A DNA stretch of 64,000 nucleotides from Nannochloris sp. 'desiccata' (lineage: Eukaryota > Chlorophyta > Trebouxiophyceae > Chlorellales > Chlorellaceae), in assembly GCA_019044685.2 (NCBI GenBank), contig JAGTXX020000006.1:558001-622000 (forward strand), written 5' to 3'. This document shows positions 44,570-56,123 of the stretch, in pieces. The notes under the pieces are model-generated. The model did not search any database. It was not told the DNA's origin and was given only the letters and a program-made list of their open reading frames with translations. The position numbers were made by a program, and so were the translations under genes. How positions within the stretch are numbered: the stretch's first letter is position 1; each line of letters opens with the position of its first letter.

Positions 44570-46819
44570 ATGTTTTCAGGACTTAAAATCAAGCTCAATG
44601 TCAAAAAGGAGCCAGGTGATGCTGCTCCTTCTGGCCAACCTGGTCCTTCGGGGGCTCCTCCTCAACCGTCTTCAAATAATGGAGCTCCCGTAAATGCTGC
44701 TGGCCATTCCCCACCTCCAATAAAGCTTGAAGGAGGAAGCAGACCAATGATCGGTGCAAATCCAACAGCGCCAGGAGGTCCTCCAAAGCTTTTAAAATTA
44801 AAAATGCCGTCTGGACAGATGCCAAACCTCACAGGCCCCATTACCATGCGCCCCCCAGGTCCCAAGCCAGCATCGCATAAACCAAAATTAAAGAAGCGCC
44901 CACATGGAAGTATGCAGCCCAACGCTGGCTTTCATGGAGTTGCTCCTGGCGGTCCTTCAGGAGGGTTCTCTGCACCGAAACCCAAGAAGTTCAAACTCGG
45001 TGGCACAATGGGCCCCCCGATTAAGCTTAAAACAACAGGAACTCTCAACTTGGCTGGTGCTCCAATTCATCATCCCCATCCCCATCCTCCTCGCCCTCAC
45101 TCTCACCAACCTCTTGGCTCAGCCCACCTCCCACCTCGGCACCCTGGAGGAATACCTGGCCCGAAGAAACGAGGTCGCAAACCCAAAACCGACCCTGATA
45201 GTCTCTTCCAACGCCAAGCCCGTATGGTAGATGAGGTCACTTATAATATTGCCTCCCCGCCACCTCGTGCACACAGCCTTCGTCAATCGGCTTCTCAATT
45301 AACTTTTGATGAGGACGGCGTCCGTCCTGGGGCGTCTCCGTTGAATGATGGCATGGGGTTGCCTTTTGCAGCAGGCGATCCGATGGCACTAGGAGGGGGT
45401 CTTCCTAGAGAGGATGGTGGCCCTGCTGCAGCTGCGGCAGCGACAGCTGCTCCTCGTGAGCCCTACGTTCCCGAGCCTTACCCTACCCCCAACTTCCCTG
45501 CCACGCCTCCCACAAAGGAAGAACTCTCCCGTCTACTTTCTAAAATTAAAGAAAAGGATACTATCCACATTTTCCATGAGCCTGTCACCGATGCAGAGGC
45601 TCCTGGCTACACGGATGTCATCGCAACTCCAATGGATTTGTTGACAATGCGGAAAAAATTGGAGGGCGGCAGTGGCAGCTATTCAGATTGGCCAGAATTT
45701 TGGGAAGATTTAGATTTAATGTTTATGAATGCATTAACCTATAATCAACCACCAGATAAGATCCACGGGTACGCATTACGGTTGAGAAAGACGGTAGCTA
45801 CAATGGTGAGCAAAGTCCGCGCGAATGCAAAGACGGCCAAGGATGCGACAAAACGTGCAGCTGCTCAAAAGAAAGCAGCTGCAGCGAAAGCGGAACGTGA
45901 TGCTGCAGCGAGGCAAGCACGTGCAGAGTTAAAGGCAGCACAAGAAGCGAAAGTATTGAAACGTGCTGGTGTAGGAGATGATGGAGGGGAGGATTTGGAA
46001 GCCAGAGCAACATATAAACCGCACGCGACCAACCCAATGGCTGCTGTGTGGGGAGGGCTGTATGGTGGTTGTTCAGTAGAGGGTGCCTTATTTGGACGTG
46101 ATAAACTGCTGTTAAAGGCCAGTAATCCTATTCCTTCAACAGAAGGGTATGCTGCGAGCATGCTGCGCTTTGCTTCCGGTCTTGTCGGCAGAGCGAGAGA
46201 GTTAGTGACGGCGAAAGTTAATGCTGCAAGAGAGACGAGAGAGAATGTTGTTCCGCCTACAAACCCTCCTCATGGTGTGTCGAATACCGCACAACAAGGT
46301 AAAGGGGGTAAAAAAGCCAAGCAACAGCAGCAACCAGCAGCGGCCGTTTTGGCGCCCCCGCCTGTCTCCTTATTTCAAACACAGCAACCTCCTCCTGTAC
46401 TCGGTGCCCTCCCTCCTGTCACACAGCTCACAGGAATTAATAATCCTTCCCTTCCTGGAGCGATGCCTACCACAATGATTCAACCAACGCCTGCTATGGC
46501 GGCAGCTGCTTCGGCTCATATGCTGGCTTCTCAGGCTCAAGCTCAGGTAGCGACAACTGGCGGAATGCAATTTGTCTACCAACACCAGCCACAGCAGATG
46601 CAACAGCAGCCACAATTTCAGCAACAGCAAGGTATGGTTCCAGGGCAGATGATGATGATGATGCCCCAGCCTGGCCAGTTTATGCAACCGGTCCATGGAG
46701 GTGGAATGCCTCAACAGCAAATGCTCCAGCAACAACACCAGCCGCCAATGCCGATGCAGGGGCAAGGGATGTATCAACAGCCCCAGCAACAGCAGTACCC
46801 TGGTGTGCCACCTAGATAA
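44570..46819 (+). CDS. Bromodomain protein (BRD7/9-like)
   Basis: 749 aa, single exon. An N-terminal Pro/Gly/Lys-rich region carries an AT-hook-like KKRGRKPK near residue 200. The bromodomain at about 320-415 shows FHEPVTDAEAPGYTDVIATPMDL and the acetyl-lysine Asn in FMNALTYNQ. A charged helix follows and then a conserved-looking block (MAAVWGGLYGGCSVEGALFG). The tail is Gln/Pro/Met-rich. This plan resembles BRD7/9-type subunits of SWI/SNF complexes in plants and protists. It is likely a nuclear chromatin reader of acetylated histones. The exact complex cannot be read from sequence. Confidence 0.82.
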   Translation: MFSGLKIKLNVKKEPGDAAPSGQPGPSGAPPQPSSNNGAPVNAAGHSPPPIKLEGGSRPMIGANPTAPGGPPKLLKLKMPSGQMPNLTGPITMRPPGPKPASHKPKLKKRPHGSMQPNAGFHGVAPGGPSGGFSAPKPKKFKLGGTMGPPIKLKTTGTLNLAGAPIHHPHPHPPRPHSHQPLGSAHLPPRHPGGIPGPKKRGRKPKTDPDSLFQRQARMVDEVTYNIASPPPRAHSLRQSASQLTFDEDGVRPGASPLNDGMGLPFAAGDPMALGGGLPREDGGPAAAAAATAAPREPYVPEPYPTPNFPATPPTKEELSRLLSKIKEKDTIHIFHEPVTDAEAPGYTDVIATPMDLLTMRKKLEGGSGSYSDWPEFWEDLDLMFMNALTYNQPPDKIHGYALRLRKTVATMVSKVRANAKTAKDATKRAAAQKKAAAAKAERDAAARQARAELKAAQEAKVLKRAGVGDDGGEDLEARATYKPHATNPMAAVWGGLYGGCSVEGALFGRDKLLLKASNPIPSTEGYAASMLRFASGLVGRARELVTAKVNAARETRENVVPPTNPPHGVSNTAQQGKGGKKAKQQQQPAAAVLAPPPVSLFQTQQPPPVLGALPPVTQLTGINNPSLPGAMPTTMIQPTPAMAAAASAHMLASQAQAQVATTGGMQFVYQHQPQQMQQQPQFQQQQGMVPGQMMMMMPQPGQFMQPVHGGGMPQQQMLQQQHQPPMPMQGQGMYQQPQQQQYPGVPPR

Positions 46820-47079
46820 ATCAATAGATCTATTTACTTTGTTACCTACTACGTTCTCAACACTGAAAATTTGTTAGGAAAAAAAATTATTAAAAAAAAC
46901 TCATCATCGGCTTTTGATGTTTCTGTCTCCTCTTTCTTCTTTCTTCTTACATCGTTCATAGCGACGATAAAAACAAACAATGACAAACAGTACCAACTAC
47001 TCCTTTTCCGATGTGTAAAAATCCACGTATCAAACAATAACAGCAACCGAAAAAATAGAAAATTAACTTTATGGTCGTT

Positions 47080-48996
47080 TTAAATAATTTGCAAATCCAT
47101 ACTTCTATCGCTTGGTATGCAATGCTGTTCTAATATACTCTTTGTCGAGTCTTTCGCTTCCTTTTTATCCATGTAAACTAGCTGATTATACTCTAAATCA
47201 AACCGCAAGAAAGACTTTTCAGTAGAATTACTATCATCAGTGCCATTTCTATTCTTATTCTTATTATTTTCAACAGCGGCAACCAAATCCCGCATGTTGT
47301 TAATTTTTATTCCGTTGACTTTTAAAACTTGTGTATTGCATAGCTCTTCATACCCCACATTGACATCTGCAGCAAGGACTTGACTGAGTACGACTACTTG
47401 TTGACTGTCATTTTCAGCCATAGCGTGTACTAATTTGTCCAACAATTTTACGGGAGCGTCCAAATCAAATTCTTTGCCATACTCTGCTCTAAGCAACGGG
47501 ATCGTCACCGGGGTAAAAACTAACCCACCAATAATGTAGTACGATGGAGGTTTATTCTCGATATGGACAGGAACCAGTCGGTACGGTTTTTGTAAATTTA
47601 CCTTTACCTCTTTAATTTGTTTATCTGATAAAATTCCGAGTATGGCTTGATCTCCACTCATTTTCTGAGAAATTAAATAACTAAATCCAATACGTTCTCC
47701 ACTACGGAATGGCACGGTGCCATCGACACCAATTTCGACGCCATCAAAGCTTACTATAACATCTCCTTGTTTAAGCACCTTTGCCACAGGTGATGTCGGT
47801 TCAACCCTTCTTACCAAAACACCCCGAACTCCCGACGCCATGCCTAGAGCATCTCGTAACACGGGACTCTCCATCTTTTGCCATTCAACGCCCAACGCAG
47901 GAAATCCTGTATATTTGCCATGTGTTTCGTAGTCTTGTATAAAATGATTAATTACTGGGGTAGGAATAATGTACGAAATCGCCTCAGTATCTTCATTCTT
48001 AAGGGATTGGAAGGCAATACCACAACATTGTCCCAGAGCATTAAATGCAGGACCTCCACTATTCCCAGAGTTAATCGCAGCGTCGACTTGTACACCAAGC
48101 AATTCTGCTGCACCGTGGACATAGCTTGTTACTTCAATTCGCGAAACAACTCCTTGAGTAACAGACATTGTATCACCACCAATTGGGTAGCCAACAACCG
48201 TCACGCTATCTTGTAATCGAGGCAGATCTCCAAACTCCACTGCTTCCAGATCTTTCCAGAATTCGTCATCGTCGACAGTCAGCATAGCAATATCACACTC
48301 GGCTCCGATGGAAAGTACCGAGGCGACAAACTTTGTGTCTGTACCACGGCGTTTGACTTTGACTTGGGTGTGATGGTCAACACAATGGGCGTTTGTGAGA
48401 ATACGACGACCGGGAATGACAAAGCCAGAGCCGGAAGATGAATATTGGCGTTTTCTTTGCCAAGGGAGGGAGAAATTAGGCTCAGAATGGGTACAGAAAA
48501 CTTTGATGGTTGCTTCCATGAGCTTGTCCAGAGTGTCGCTCGATTGAGGTTGAGGGGAAAAGATTTGATTTGTTTGTGCGATTTGTGCATCCGCGAAGTC
48601 TTCAGCTGTGGGAGAGAGTGCTGCTGCAGCTGCTGAAGCGTTGCCGTGACGGAGATCACTCGCACCACCGCCTCCACCGCCTTTGCGGCGTTTACTTGGA
48701 GAGCCTTCTACAGCATCCGGTTGAGATGCACTGCCATGAATGCCCCCTGCAGGAGTGCCTGTTTTCACACCAGGGCGAAGAGAGGCTGGGGAGACTGGGT
48801 TGGGTTGAGAGGGGACCTCCATTTCAAGGCTGCCAGTGCCAGCGGCAGGTTCAAGCCGAGCACCTTGCTGCAAAATGAATTGGAATGGGGTAAGAAAGGA
48901 AAGAGATTAGGATTGAAACAATCGAGGGATGGATAGAGTGGTCTGAGATTGAATCAATGGAATTGAGGGAAGGCTTACCTTGCGTTTAGGAGGCAT
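47080..48996 (-). CDS. Deg9-like DegP/HtrA serine protease
   Basis: Exons 48996-48979 (only MPPKRK) and 48867-47080 give 601 aa. The trypsin-like domain has the triad His in [10 protein letters not shown] (near residue 167), Asp in ECDIAML (near 198) and Ser in [11 protein letters not shown] (near 275). PDZ-type regions follow ([28 protein letters not shown]), then the second, degenerate PDZ typical of plant Deg9/Deg10. The basic MPPKRK start and a SPSKRRKGG patch suggest nuclear localisation; Arabidopsis Deg9 is nucleolar. It probably degrades damaged or regulatory nuclear proteins. The 18-nt first exon would be missed by most gene finders. Confidence 0.88.
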
Positions 48997-50704
48997 ACTT
49001 GGTATTGGGCTCTCGGTGAGATGCTTATGAGATGACAGCGGCAAAAGGATGGGTAGGAAGCTTTATTTGCTGCTGATTCTGATATCAGCACTGTTGAACA
49101 AAAAGAGAGAGATAAATCAATTCATGACAAGTTTGCGCAACTCTTGAAGAGAAGCAAAAGGGCAGAGCAAACTTTAGTTTTTCTTGCTTAATAGACAAAA
49201 ATAATTTCGTGAGAGAGACTAAAAAATCGGCTGCACCACCATACTAGAGTTAATTTGAAATCCTCTAGGTCTGTTGAACATTAAATGTCACCTTATGCAT
49301 ACTAGGCCTGGCAGAGGCTGGTCTCTCACTTTACCTTATGCATACTAGGCCTGGCAGAGGCTGGTTACTGGTTACTGTCCAGTCATTTTCTCTCACTTTA
49401 CCTTATGCATACTAGGCCTGGCAGAGGCTGGTTACTGGTTACTGTCCAGTTTAAAGAAACAATGCCAGCAATCTTTCCCCTCTGCAGCCTTGCGAAAAAT
49501 CAATTAATTTATTGTCGCTCTTCCGCTCCGCCGACATACAACAAATTTGTCATAAAATAATTAATTATCACGCTGGCTAGGGACTCTTGGGAGGGCAATA
49601 TCACTTGTTATTGCTCTTAGATGCAATTACTGACATCATTCTTCTGGTTTTCACCGTGCTCTATACAGGTAATTTTTGCAAAGACATTCTTATTTTTGAG
49701 GGGAGAGGGGTATACTATAGATTGGGAATAGCCAGCGTTGATCAGCAACGATTTCTAGGGTAAGTTTTTATTTATTTTTTCTTGATATGCTGTTTTTTCT
49801 CGCTCTCAGTTTTTACTTGCACTTGTGTATTTTCCCCTCTAGTCCAGTCATTTTCTGCTGTGCATTGATCCTGCTGTGCATTGATCTCCCAGCAGCCCCA
49901 GCAGGATTTTCAAACTTGGTGGTAGATTCTTAAAGATACCCTCTTGGGCTTCTTTTTTTTCATTTTAGGAATGTAGTTCTATGAAATTAATGTAATTGAG
50001 ATGCAATCAGCAGGCTCCTCGTGCTTTTCACTTGGCTGACAAAGCAGTTGCTGCTGTGGACTTGGCAGAAACTCGTAGCAGCCCGAAGGTGGAGAGAGAA
50101 GATCTGTAGGAAATTCATCTTCTTACAGATAAATATCGTACGGTCAAGGTCGTTAGTGATAGTATGGGCTCCGAATAAGGGGCAATAAACGAGTTGAAAG
50201 AGGGAAGAGACTAAATTTCTGAAAATAAAAATGTCGACGCCTCGGTGAAGATTTTTCTTGCCCTCAAGCTTACGTGCAGCCATCAAGAGAAGACAGACAG
50301 TTGGAATTCCTAAAAGGCAGTGGTTGGTTAAACCATTGGTTTGATGCTGGGGAGTGAGTCAAGGACCCTTTTCGGCAGCTTCTGCCCAATGCAATGCAAT
50401 TCTGTGTCGCGTGTGATGCTATTCTTGGGCGGGAAATAGGGGGTACTACCTCTAAGGACAGATACCACCAAATCAGTTAAAATGATCACGATTTAACACA
50501 AGAGCAGTTTCGAACACAAACATTTTCAAAAACTTGCGCAGTAAAGACCTCACCGTGTATACATGAATAGATCTGAGCAGGTGTTTCTAGTAATGTTGGT
50601 GTTTTTGAGTTCTCTTTTTTAAATTTCAAAAATATTAGCAATTGCCGCAGGGCCAGGAAATCTATTTTACACTTTAAAACACACATTTCCAAATACAAAT
50701 TTAA
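48997..50704. other. Gene-poor spacer with repeats
   Basis: No convincing gene. It holds the tandem repeats at 49290-49450 and a small duplication CTGCTGTGCATTGAT (two copies at about 49855-49885). The region marks the change from compact housekeeping genes to repeat-rich DNA. Confidence 0.5.
49290..49450 (+). repeat. Three copies of a 33-bp unit
   Basis: The unit beginning ACCTTATGCATACTAGGCCT and ending CAGAGGCTGGT occurs at about 49290-49322, 49333-49365 and 49400-49432. The last two copies carry a longer shared tail (TTACTGGTTACTGTCCAGT), and TCTCTCACTTT precedes copies two and three. The spacing is 43 then 67 bp. Confidence 0.9.
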
Positions 50705-50723
50705 AGCAAACATTGATTTAAAG

Positions 50724-52525
50724 CTAAGGTCCTGAATCTTTAGCCTTCTCCTTGTCCTTCGCTCTTTTGAGCACGGCTTTCGCAGCCCAAACGTGAGCTG
50801 GCAATGGCAAGGTCACCACCGTTTCAATTACCCCGTCATTTTCATACGCCTCCTGGCGCAGATCACGTGCAAGGGTAGATGGAGGGCGCAATGCCAGCAA
50901 ATTGTACTTAACCATGGACAAAAGAATGTCTTCGCCACCTTCTCCCAACTCTTCCTCCATCTCACTCACCAGCACAGCATGCTGCGGCGATGTGGTAATG
51001 CACTCCAATACCATCCTCCATTGACCTTTAGTCCAGAGAGGGTCCTCGCCGCCTTTTTGAATGTACACACTTGGTTTGAAACCTTGCATAACTTCCTCAA
51101 GAGGGCCTGTCACAACTGCTTGCAACGCGAAACCCCAATTCCCCTTCAAATCCCTTGCTTCTGCCACACACTGCTTCAACAGTCCAATATTACCGCCGCA
51201 CCGCTGATAAATTTCAGACCACTGATCTTTTGCATTAGCTAGATCCTCCTTCGTGTTGAAAGAGTCATTGACGATACCACGCCAACCTCCCTCAACACCA
51301 TCACCATACACAAACTTCTCAGCTTCCTCTTCAGTTAGATCTCCAAGGACCTCTACTCGAAACTTGTCCCTGGTCATCCCAACTGCAAAGGGAAAGGAAA
51401 AGACGTTTAGTGATTTTCAACCAGAAAACCAAGCAACGAACGTAAATGCAACCTACCTTGGGTTAGCCAATTAGCAAGGAAATAGTCAGAAGTGGCCAAG
51501 ACCACGTGGGCTTGGCGTTTTTGCTTTGAGATGCCAATAAGGAATGCAAGCAATTGTTTCAACTCTGGTTGCAAAGGATCTGGCTCCTTCCAGTCCATGA
51601 GGTCATTTGCCTCATCTGCAACTGACATATTTATTAGAAAGAGTCAGTTGGAGTGGAGCATAGAAAAATTAAAAAACATATCAAAAGCGTCGCCGGAAAC
51701 TCAGTTGCTTTTTGCATACGTTTGCATCGTACCTATAACGATCACAGGCTTCCTGGGCAGCGGTTGCAAAGCCTCTAAAATTTTGTCGAACTTGTTGATC
51801 GTAGGCTCCAATTTTCCCTCATCCTCTCTCAATTCCTTTGCCAGTTCTGCCTCAAGATCACTCTTAAAGAATGGAAGAGACGACGACAACTTGACTTTAA
51901 TCTTCAGGGAAGTCAACAGCGATATGAATCGATTCCGGCCTATGGAATTTTTGATTCTTTCAATTTTCACAGTATCTAGTTTACTGACAAGCGCCTTGGA
52001 GACCTCATCTGGACTACGCACTGGCGTGAAGCGAGCGTCGATTTTCAGGAACAATGGCCCAATATTCTGCTGCTCGTACTGTCGAAGAAGCTCCTCCAAC
52101 AATCTCTGCAGGAAATCATGAATAGAAAGCTGTTGTAAGAACTATGCTTGAACGAATCTAGAAGAAGAAAAAGAGAGAGAGAAAATGGGTCGTTGTTGCC
52201 CGTGCAAGGCAGACCAGCAAAGGAAGGCAGAACTCACCGACTTCCCACAATTACGAGGCCCAACCAGCACAGTAACGAAACCAACTTCTCCACTGAACTT
52301 CGCTTTGAAATAATCCAGCTCAGTGACTCTGTTGTAGAAAGGATCTTGTGGGGGTGGCGGGGCGACTTTGGGAGCAAACAGCCCCGCCTGCACAATCATT
52401 GGTCCATTCCCTGCTCTCAAAGTTGCTTTTGCTTTTAGCGTTGGACGCAAACTAGATCGTCCACATATGCTGTAGGATGGCATACTAGCTTGGATTCTCG
52501 CATTGGGTGGGGCAGCCAGCAACAT
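50724..52525 (-). CDS. Archaeal-type P-loop ATPase, copy 1
   Basis: Exons 52525-52238, 52105-51733, 51615-51457 and 51382-50724 give 492 aa with matching phases. Walker A is VLVGPRNCGKS, ending exactly at intron 1. Walker B (VIVIDEANDLMDW) is assembled across intron 2. A sensor-like LATSDYFLANWL and a lid-type helical region (GDLTEEEAEKFVYGDG, IYQRCGGNIGLLKQC) follow. This is the Arch_ATPase/AAA_16-like pattern, found in eukaryotes as multigene families of unknown role. The open frame continues upstream without an ATG to about 52753, so the start at 52525 is a best guess. It differs from copy 2 in exon 2 at one residue (R/H). Confidence 0.75.
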
Positions 52526-52736
52526 CCAGTCTAATGCCTGCTGTTGAACAAGTGAGCAAGCTTGCAAGGGGCAGTATGCTACGCAGAATATTCGAGAGCT
52601 ACGTAATAAAGGCGCTTTTGCGTTTGTGGCAGCGAGATTCTTGACGGATTGAATCAATTGTTTTTGAATCTTCTCAAAGAACTTTTTCTTAGAAGCGAGT
52701 GCGCGGAGACGGTAGATATTCGTAATTTCAGGACAT

Positions 52737-52754
52737 TTATATATATATACCAAC
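52737..52754 (-). promoter_or_regulatory. TATA-like box upstream of ATPase copy 1
   Basis: TATATATATA runs here on the complement strand; the equivalent at copy 2 is ATAAATATATAAATG near 59455-59469. Both lie about 210 bp before the chosen ATG. Confidence 0.35.
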
Positions 52755-53662
52755 GCCTTTTCCTGAGAGACTCTAAACTATCTACCTATTATCTGTACCT
52801 CAGGCGGTACAGGTCAAAGTCATATTTAGCCTCTCAGAGACATGAGAGACTTTGTTATTTAGTCCCAGATAGACCTCCGCAGGACTATAATAATCCTCCT
52901 GCGGCCCTCTGTGGGCTCAAAGCACCTTCTTTTTCAAATGATCTTTTCTGAAAACGGCGATCCTTGAAATCGGTGATCCTCTCAGCGTCACCACTTGACA
53001 CTCCTTCCCAGCAGGTATACAGCACCCCATGTGTTCCAGCGTGGGCATCAGCACCCCGCTGGTGATTGCTGGCCGCCCTCCTCCCTCCCAGCCTGAGTAG
53101 GCTGGCCGTCGCCACCGCCGCCAGCGGCGGACTCCTCCTTGGCGGGGCCGCGAGCGGGCAGCGCAGAGACATTCGTGTTGCCTCTATCTTTTCGTATGCG
53201 GATGCATTCTCCTGCCAGCCATTGTTCTTCTGTTGTTCTGCTCCAGATCAAGCATTTCTAGCAAGTTTTACATGCCAATTCTTTATATGCCTTTATCGCA
53301 CCATCAGCACCCCCTGTAAAATCACAAAAATTACTGCCATCACATTTCACGGCTCGCACGCGGGCCCGCAGCTTTTCATGGGGTGCGCTGCGCTCGTTGT
53401 GAGCCCAGGCTGCCCGCACTGCGGCACCCCAGTGGGTTCGCTAAAAAGCGGACTCGCATTTTCATCGCTGTTCACTCTTCTTATTCCTTTCCCATCTGGT
53501 TTCATGTTCATTTTAATTATTTATATTTCTTCGAGCGATTTCAGCGGGCCGCACTCCTCGGTGCGGACGAAGAAAGGCTCGCAGAAAAGCTCGCACCAAG
53601 GCTCGCACCTCGCAGTCCGCCACCTCTGCCCGCTTCCTCTCTCTTGAGTACGCGCAGAAAGC

Positions 53663-53670
53663 TATAAATA
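53663..53670 (+). promoter_or_regulatory. TATA box before the virus-like gene relic
   Basis: TATAAATA lies 48 bases before the ATG at 53718, close to the distance seen at the SPX gene (46 bases). It is a sequence match only. Confidence 0.4.
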
Positions 53671-53717
53671 CACTTAAAACAGCGTCTCGTTAGAAGAGCT
53701 GAGCAAAAAGAACCACC

Positions 53718-54067
53718 ATGCTTGGCACCGACTTATTGAAGTGCAGCCGGGAAAAAATCGAACACTATCTCCTCACAGAGTACCACCCCGTGTTCACGCA
53801 TGCCTACACGGGTCCACCGTGAAGATCAAGATTCCCGTCGACAAATCGGGTGTGCCTACTGCAGAGATCTACAACGAGGCCAAGGAGTTGGTCAGCCTCG
53901 ACTCCATCACCAAGGGAAGCAGCATCACCTGTCTTCTCGAGTTGGCTCCTGTCTGGTTTGTCAACAAGACCTTTGGCCTCACCTGGAAGCTGGTGCAGGC
54001 CGCCGTCACCCCCGGACCCCAGAATATTACTGGCTACTCCATCCTTGAGGAACAAGAAGACTGGTGA
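53718..54067 (+). pseudogene. Frameshifted gene resembling a giant-virus family
   Basis: An ATG frame of 35 codons stops at 53822, and a second frame (in use from about 53815) continues to 54067. The second part (VKIKIPVDKSG, ITCLLELAPVWFVNKTFGLT) matches in pattern a short protein of unknown function conserved in phycodnaviruses and other nucleocytoplasmic large DNA viruses (DUF5871/DUF2738-like; I am not certain of the accession). The two frames meet at a single-base shift near 53813-53820. The surroundings are visibly richer in GC than the rest of the window. This suggests a decayed insertion of algal-virus DNA. The alternative is an unrecognised host gene with an intron, but no GT-AG pair fits. 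Confidence 0.4.
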
Positions 54068-54071
54068 AGAC

Positions 54072-54834
54072 ACCTACAGCATCTTTTCCCCTTGTTCCTT
54101 TCGAAAAAGTAAAAAAGCCTTTTCCAAGAGCGTCGGCGCCTTGCATTGCTTTGGCTCCGGCCCGCACATCACAGTGAATGCTGCCCATCCTCCCCATGTA
54201 ACAAGACCGTCAGCACATCCTACAGATAGTAAATACATAATTAAACCTTTCAGCCCGCACCTCGCTGCAGTGGTGCGAGCATGCTGCTCGCCTCTTGCCC
54301 GCACTAGGCCCGCTGGGGAGCCCGCAAGTGGCGCGCGCCCCCCCGCAAGGCCCGTGCGAGCCCCTCTATGTGATGTCTAAAGCACCTGTGGCCGCTGCGC
54401 ACCCATCAGCGGGCTCGCAGCGGGCCCGCAACTCCGCACATTGAGCAGGGCCCGCCGGCCGGGAGGTGGGCGGACAGGCTTGCAAAGGCATATAAAGGGG
54501 TGCCGCGTCTATACATTCATATGGACTTCATCATTGTGGCTTCTCCTACGTATAGAGCTGCCCGCGCACCCAGCCTCTGATGAATTAAGTATTGAAAAAA
54601 ATGATCCAAATTGGCGATTCTGATCAGCTTCAACAAGGTCCCCGAAAAGTTGTCTCTCTGAGCAGCCTTTTTGCCCCAATTGCGTAGAGGGGCTAAATAA
54701 TGCCTTTTCACAGCCCCTCTCACGAAATTATTTTTGTCTCTAAAACTACAAATAAAACAAGGGGAACCCTGCCAGGCTCGGCCCACCTGGGGGGTCCCTC
54801 CGGCTTGCCGTGTTGGATGAGTGAAGGGCGAGCC
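54072..54834. other. GC-rich spacer, no gene seen
   Basis: From the virus-like relic to the target duplication of the TIR element. It is rich in GCCCGC and GCTCGC words in both orientations (for example 54256-54345 and 54400-54440). The same words occur at 53350-53640 and 59020-59075. Confidence 0.45.
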
Positions 54835-54840
54835 CTGCGA

Positions 54841-54918
54841 GAATGGGGCCAATAACTGGTCTAGAGGTTCAGGGGTACTTTTCTAGTTTGGGCACTTAGA
54901 GGGCGTTTCAGAGCCTGG
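54841..54918 (+). repeat. Left 78-bp terminal inverted repeat
   Basis: Begins GAATGGGGCCAATAACTGGT and ends GTTTCAGAGCCTGG. Its partner on the right is split by the nested element. Confidence 0.85.
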
Positions 54919-55162
54919 AAGCACATTAATTATATTCTCATATACTATACGGTATTATTGAAAGCAGCAGGCGGCCTCTAGGTGGAGTCCGATGACTTCG
55001 ATCATGTCTGCGATCAGCAATTTCAAATAGTTTCTGTGATTTCGTATTTTACGCAGCTAGACTCTTTCTATGACTTGATATAGCACCTCTACATTTAATT
55101 ATACCCTTAAAACGTTTACAAGATAGCTAAGTGTAGCTTTGATCACTAATTATTTTTCAAAA

Positions 55163-55983
55163 ATGGAGCAGACTCAAAACAACCCTGACGAAGAGATACC
55201 TGACGAATTTGGTGGTGAATTCTTTAATTGGTACGTATAGATGACTATGGTAGCCCTTGGTTTACGCTTACTTGTCTTCGTCTTGATTTATTTTTTTTAT
55301 ACGGAGGCCATCCCCGCTGCTGCGGTGCTTCTTCTCTGCAGCCCTATTACGGGCAGGGAAATCCACAAGTACTTATATCAGCAGTATGCTGCGGTGCATT
55401 TACCACGTTTTGCTGGTTTCCGTCGTCAGCCACGTACGTTGAGCTAGTTAATATGTCATCTGGCAGCCGTCGCAGTGGCGGTGATTTTTTTTAAATGCAT
55501 TCTTTTAAAAATCTAACTCTTCTCGCTCTGGTTGTCAAATTATTTTCATAACGTTGATCCATTGGAGTTGCTGTGCCGCAAGGACGTAGTATGGCACTCC
55601 GCCCTGAGCCTCAGATCTTTAAATCCAAGGCTCAGGTGGTGGAAGGTGCAGTTCTTGGGGTTCCGCCAGTTCACTTCCACAAGCAGCTGAAGCAGGTCAC
55701 CTTTGCTCGTCAAGAAGAGAATGAAGGTATGGCAGCTGTCGGCGGTGAAGCTGGGGGTAGAGTAAGACGAGGTCGTGGCGGAAGAGGAGGCGGAAGAGGT
55801 TGGCATAGTTGGAGAGGATGTCGAGGTAAGGCCTTGGCTGCTGCTGCCGCCGCCGCAACCATTGCTGCTGGGCCACTTGAAGAGCCCGAGCCCAAGAGAA
55901 CCAAGGCAGGAAGAGTGTTCAATAAGAATGCAAGATATAACGAGTATGTTTTACGCGAGTGTTTACATTTTTTACTATATTAA
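55163..55983 (+). CDS. Cargo gene A of the TIR element, RGG-rich protein
   Basis: The ATG at 55163 opens an acidic start (MEQTQNNPDEEIPDEFGG). A GTACGT donor near 55231, an acceptor near 55340, a second GTACGT near 55434 and an acceptor near 55567 give consistent phases. The middle exon reads REIHKYLYQQYAAVHLPRF. Exon 3 contains QIFKSKAQVVEGAVLGVPPV and then an RGG-type run (RRGRGGRGGGRG) suited to RNA or DNA binding, a poly-Ala stretch and EPKRTKAG. The last exon may continue past 55960. I do not recognise the family. It faces two genes on the other strand. Confidence 0.45.
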
Positions 55984-56123
55984 TCAGGCCATGCAATGAT
56001 AGAATCTTGAAATTATAAAAAGTTTTTAATTTTCTTTTTTACTTTTTATGCTGCTGCTGTTTCTATGTGTGTAAATAACTAACTAACCTGCAAATTGGGT
56101 GTTCAAGATACTGTTTCTATTTT

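Larger units (their letters stand above)
50705..53365 (-). repeat. Left arm of a large inverted repeat
   Basis: This segment matches the reverse complement of 58835-61487. The match is near-perfect through the ATPase gene and its promoter flank, fades at about 52990-53280, and returns at 53280-53365 (GATTTTACAGGGGGTGCTGA in the complement). The outer edge is where the gene tails diverge, near 50705. Confidence 0.85.

Noticed and set aside
49290..49450. CRISPR array
   Set aside because: Only three repeats with unequal spacing and related spacers, in a eukaryotic nuclear context.
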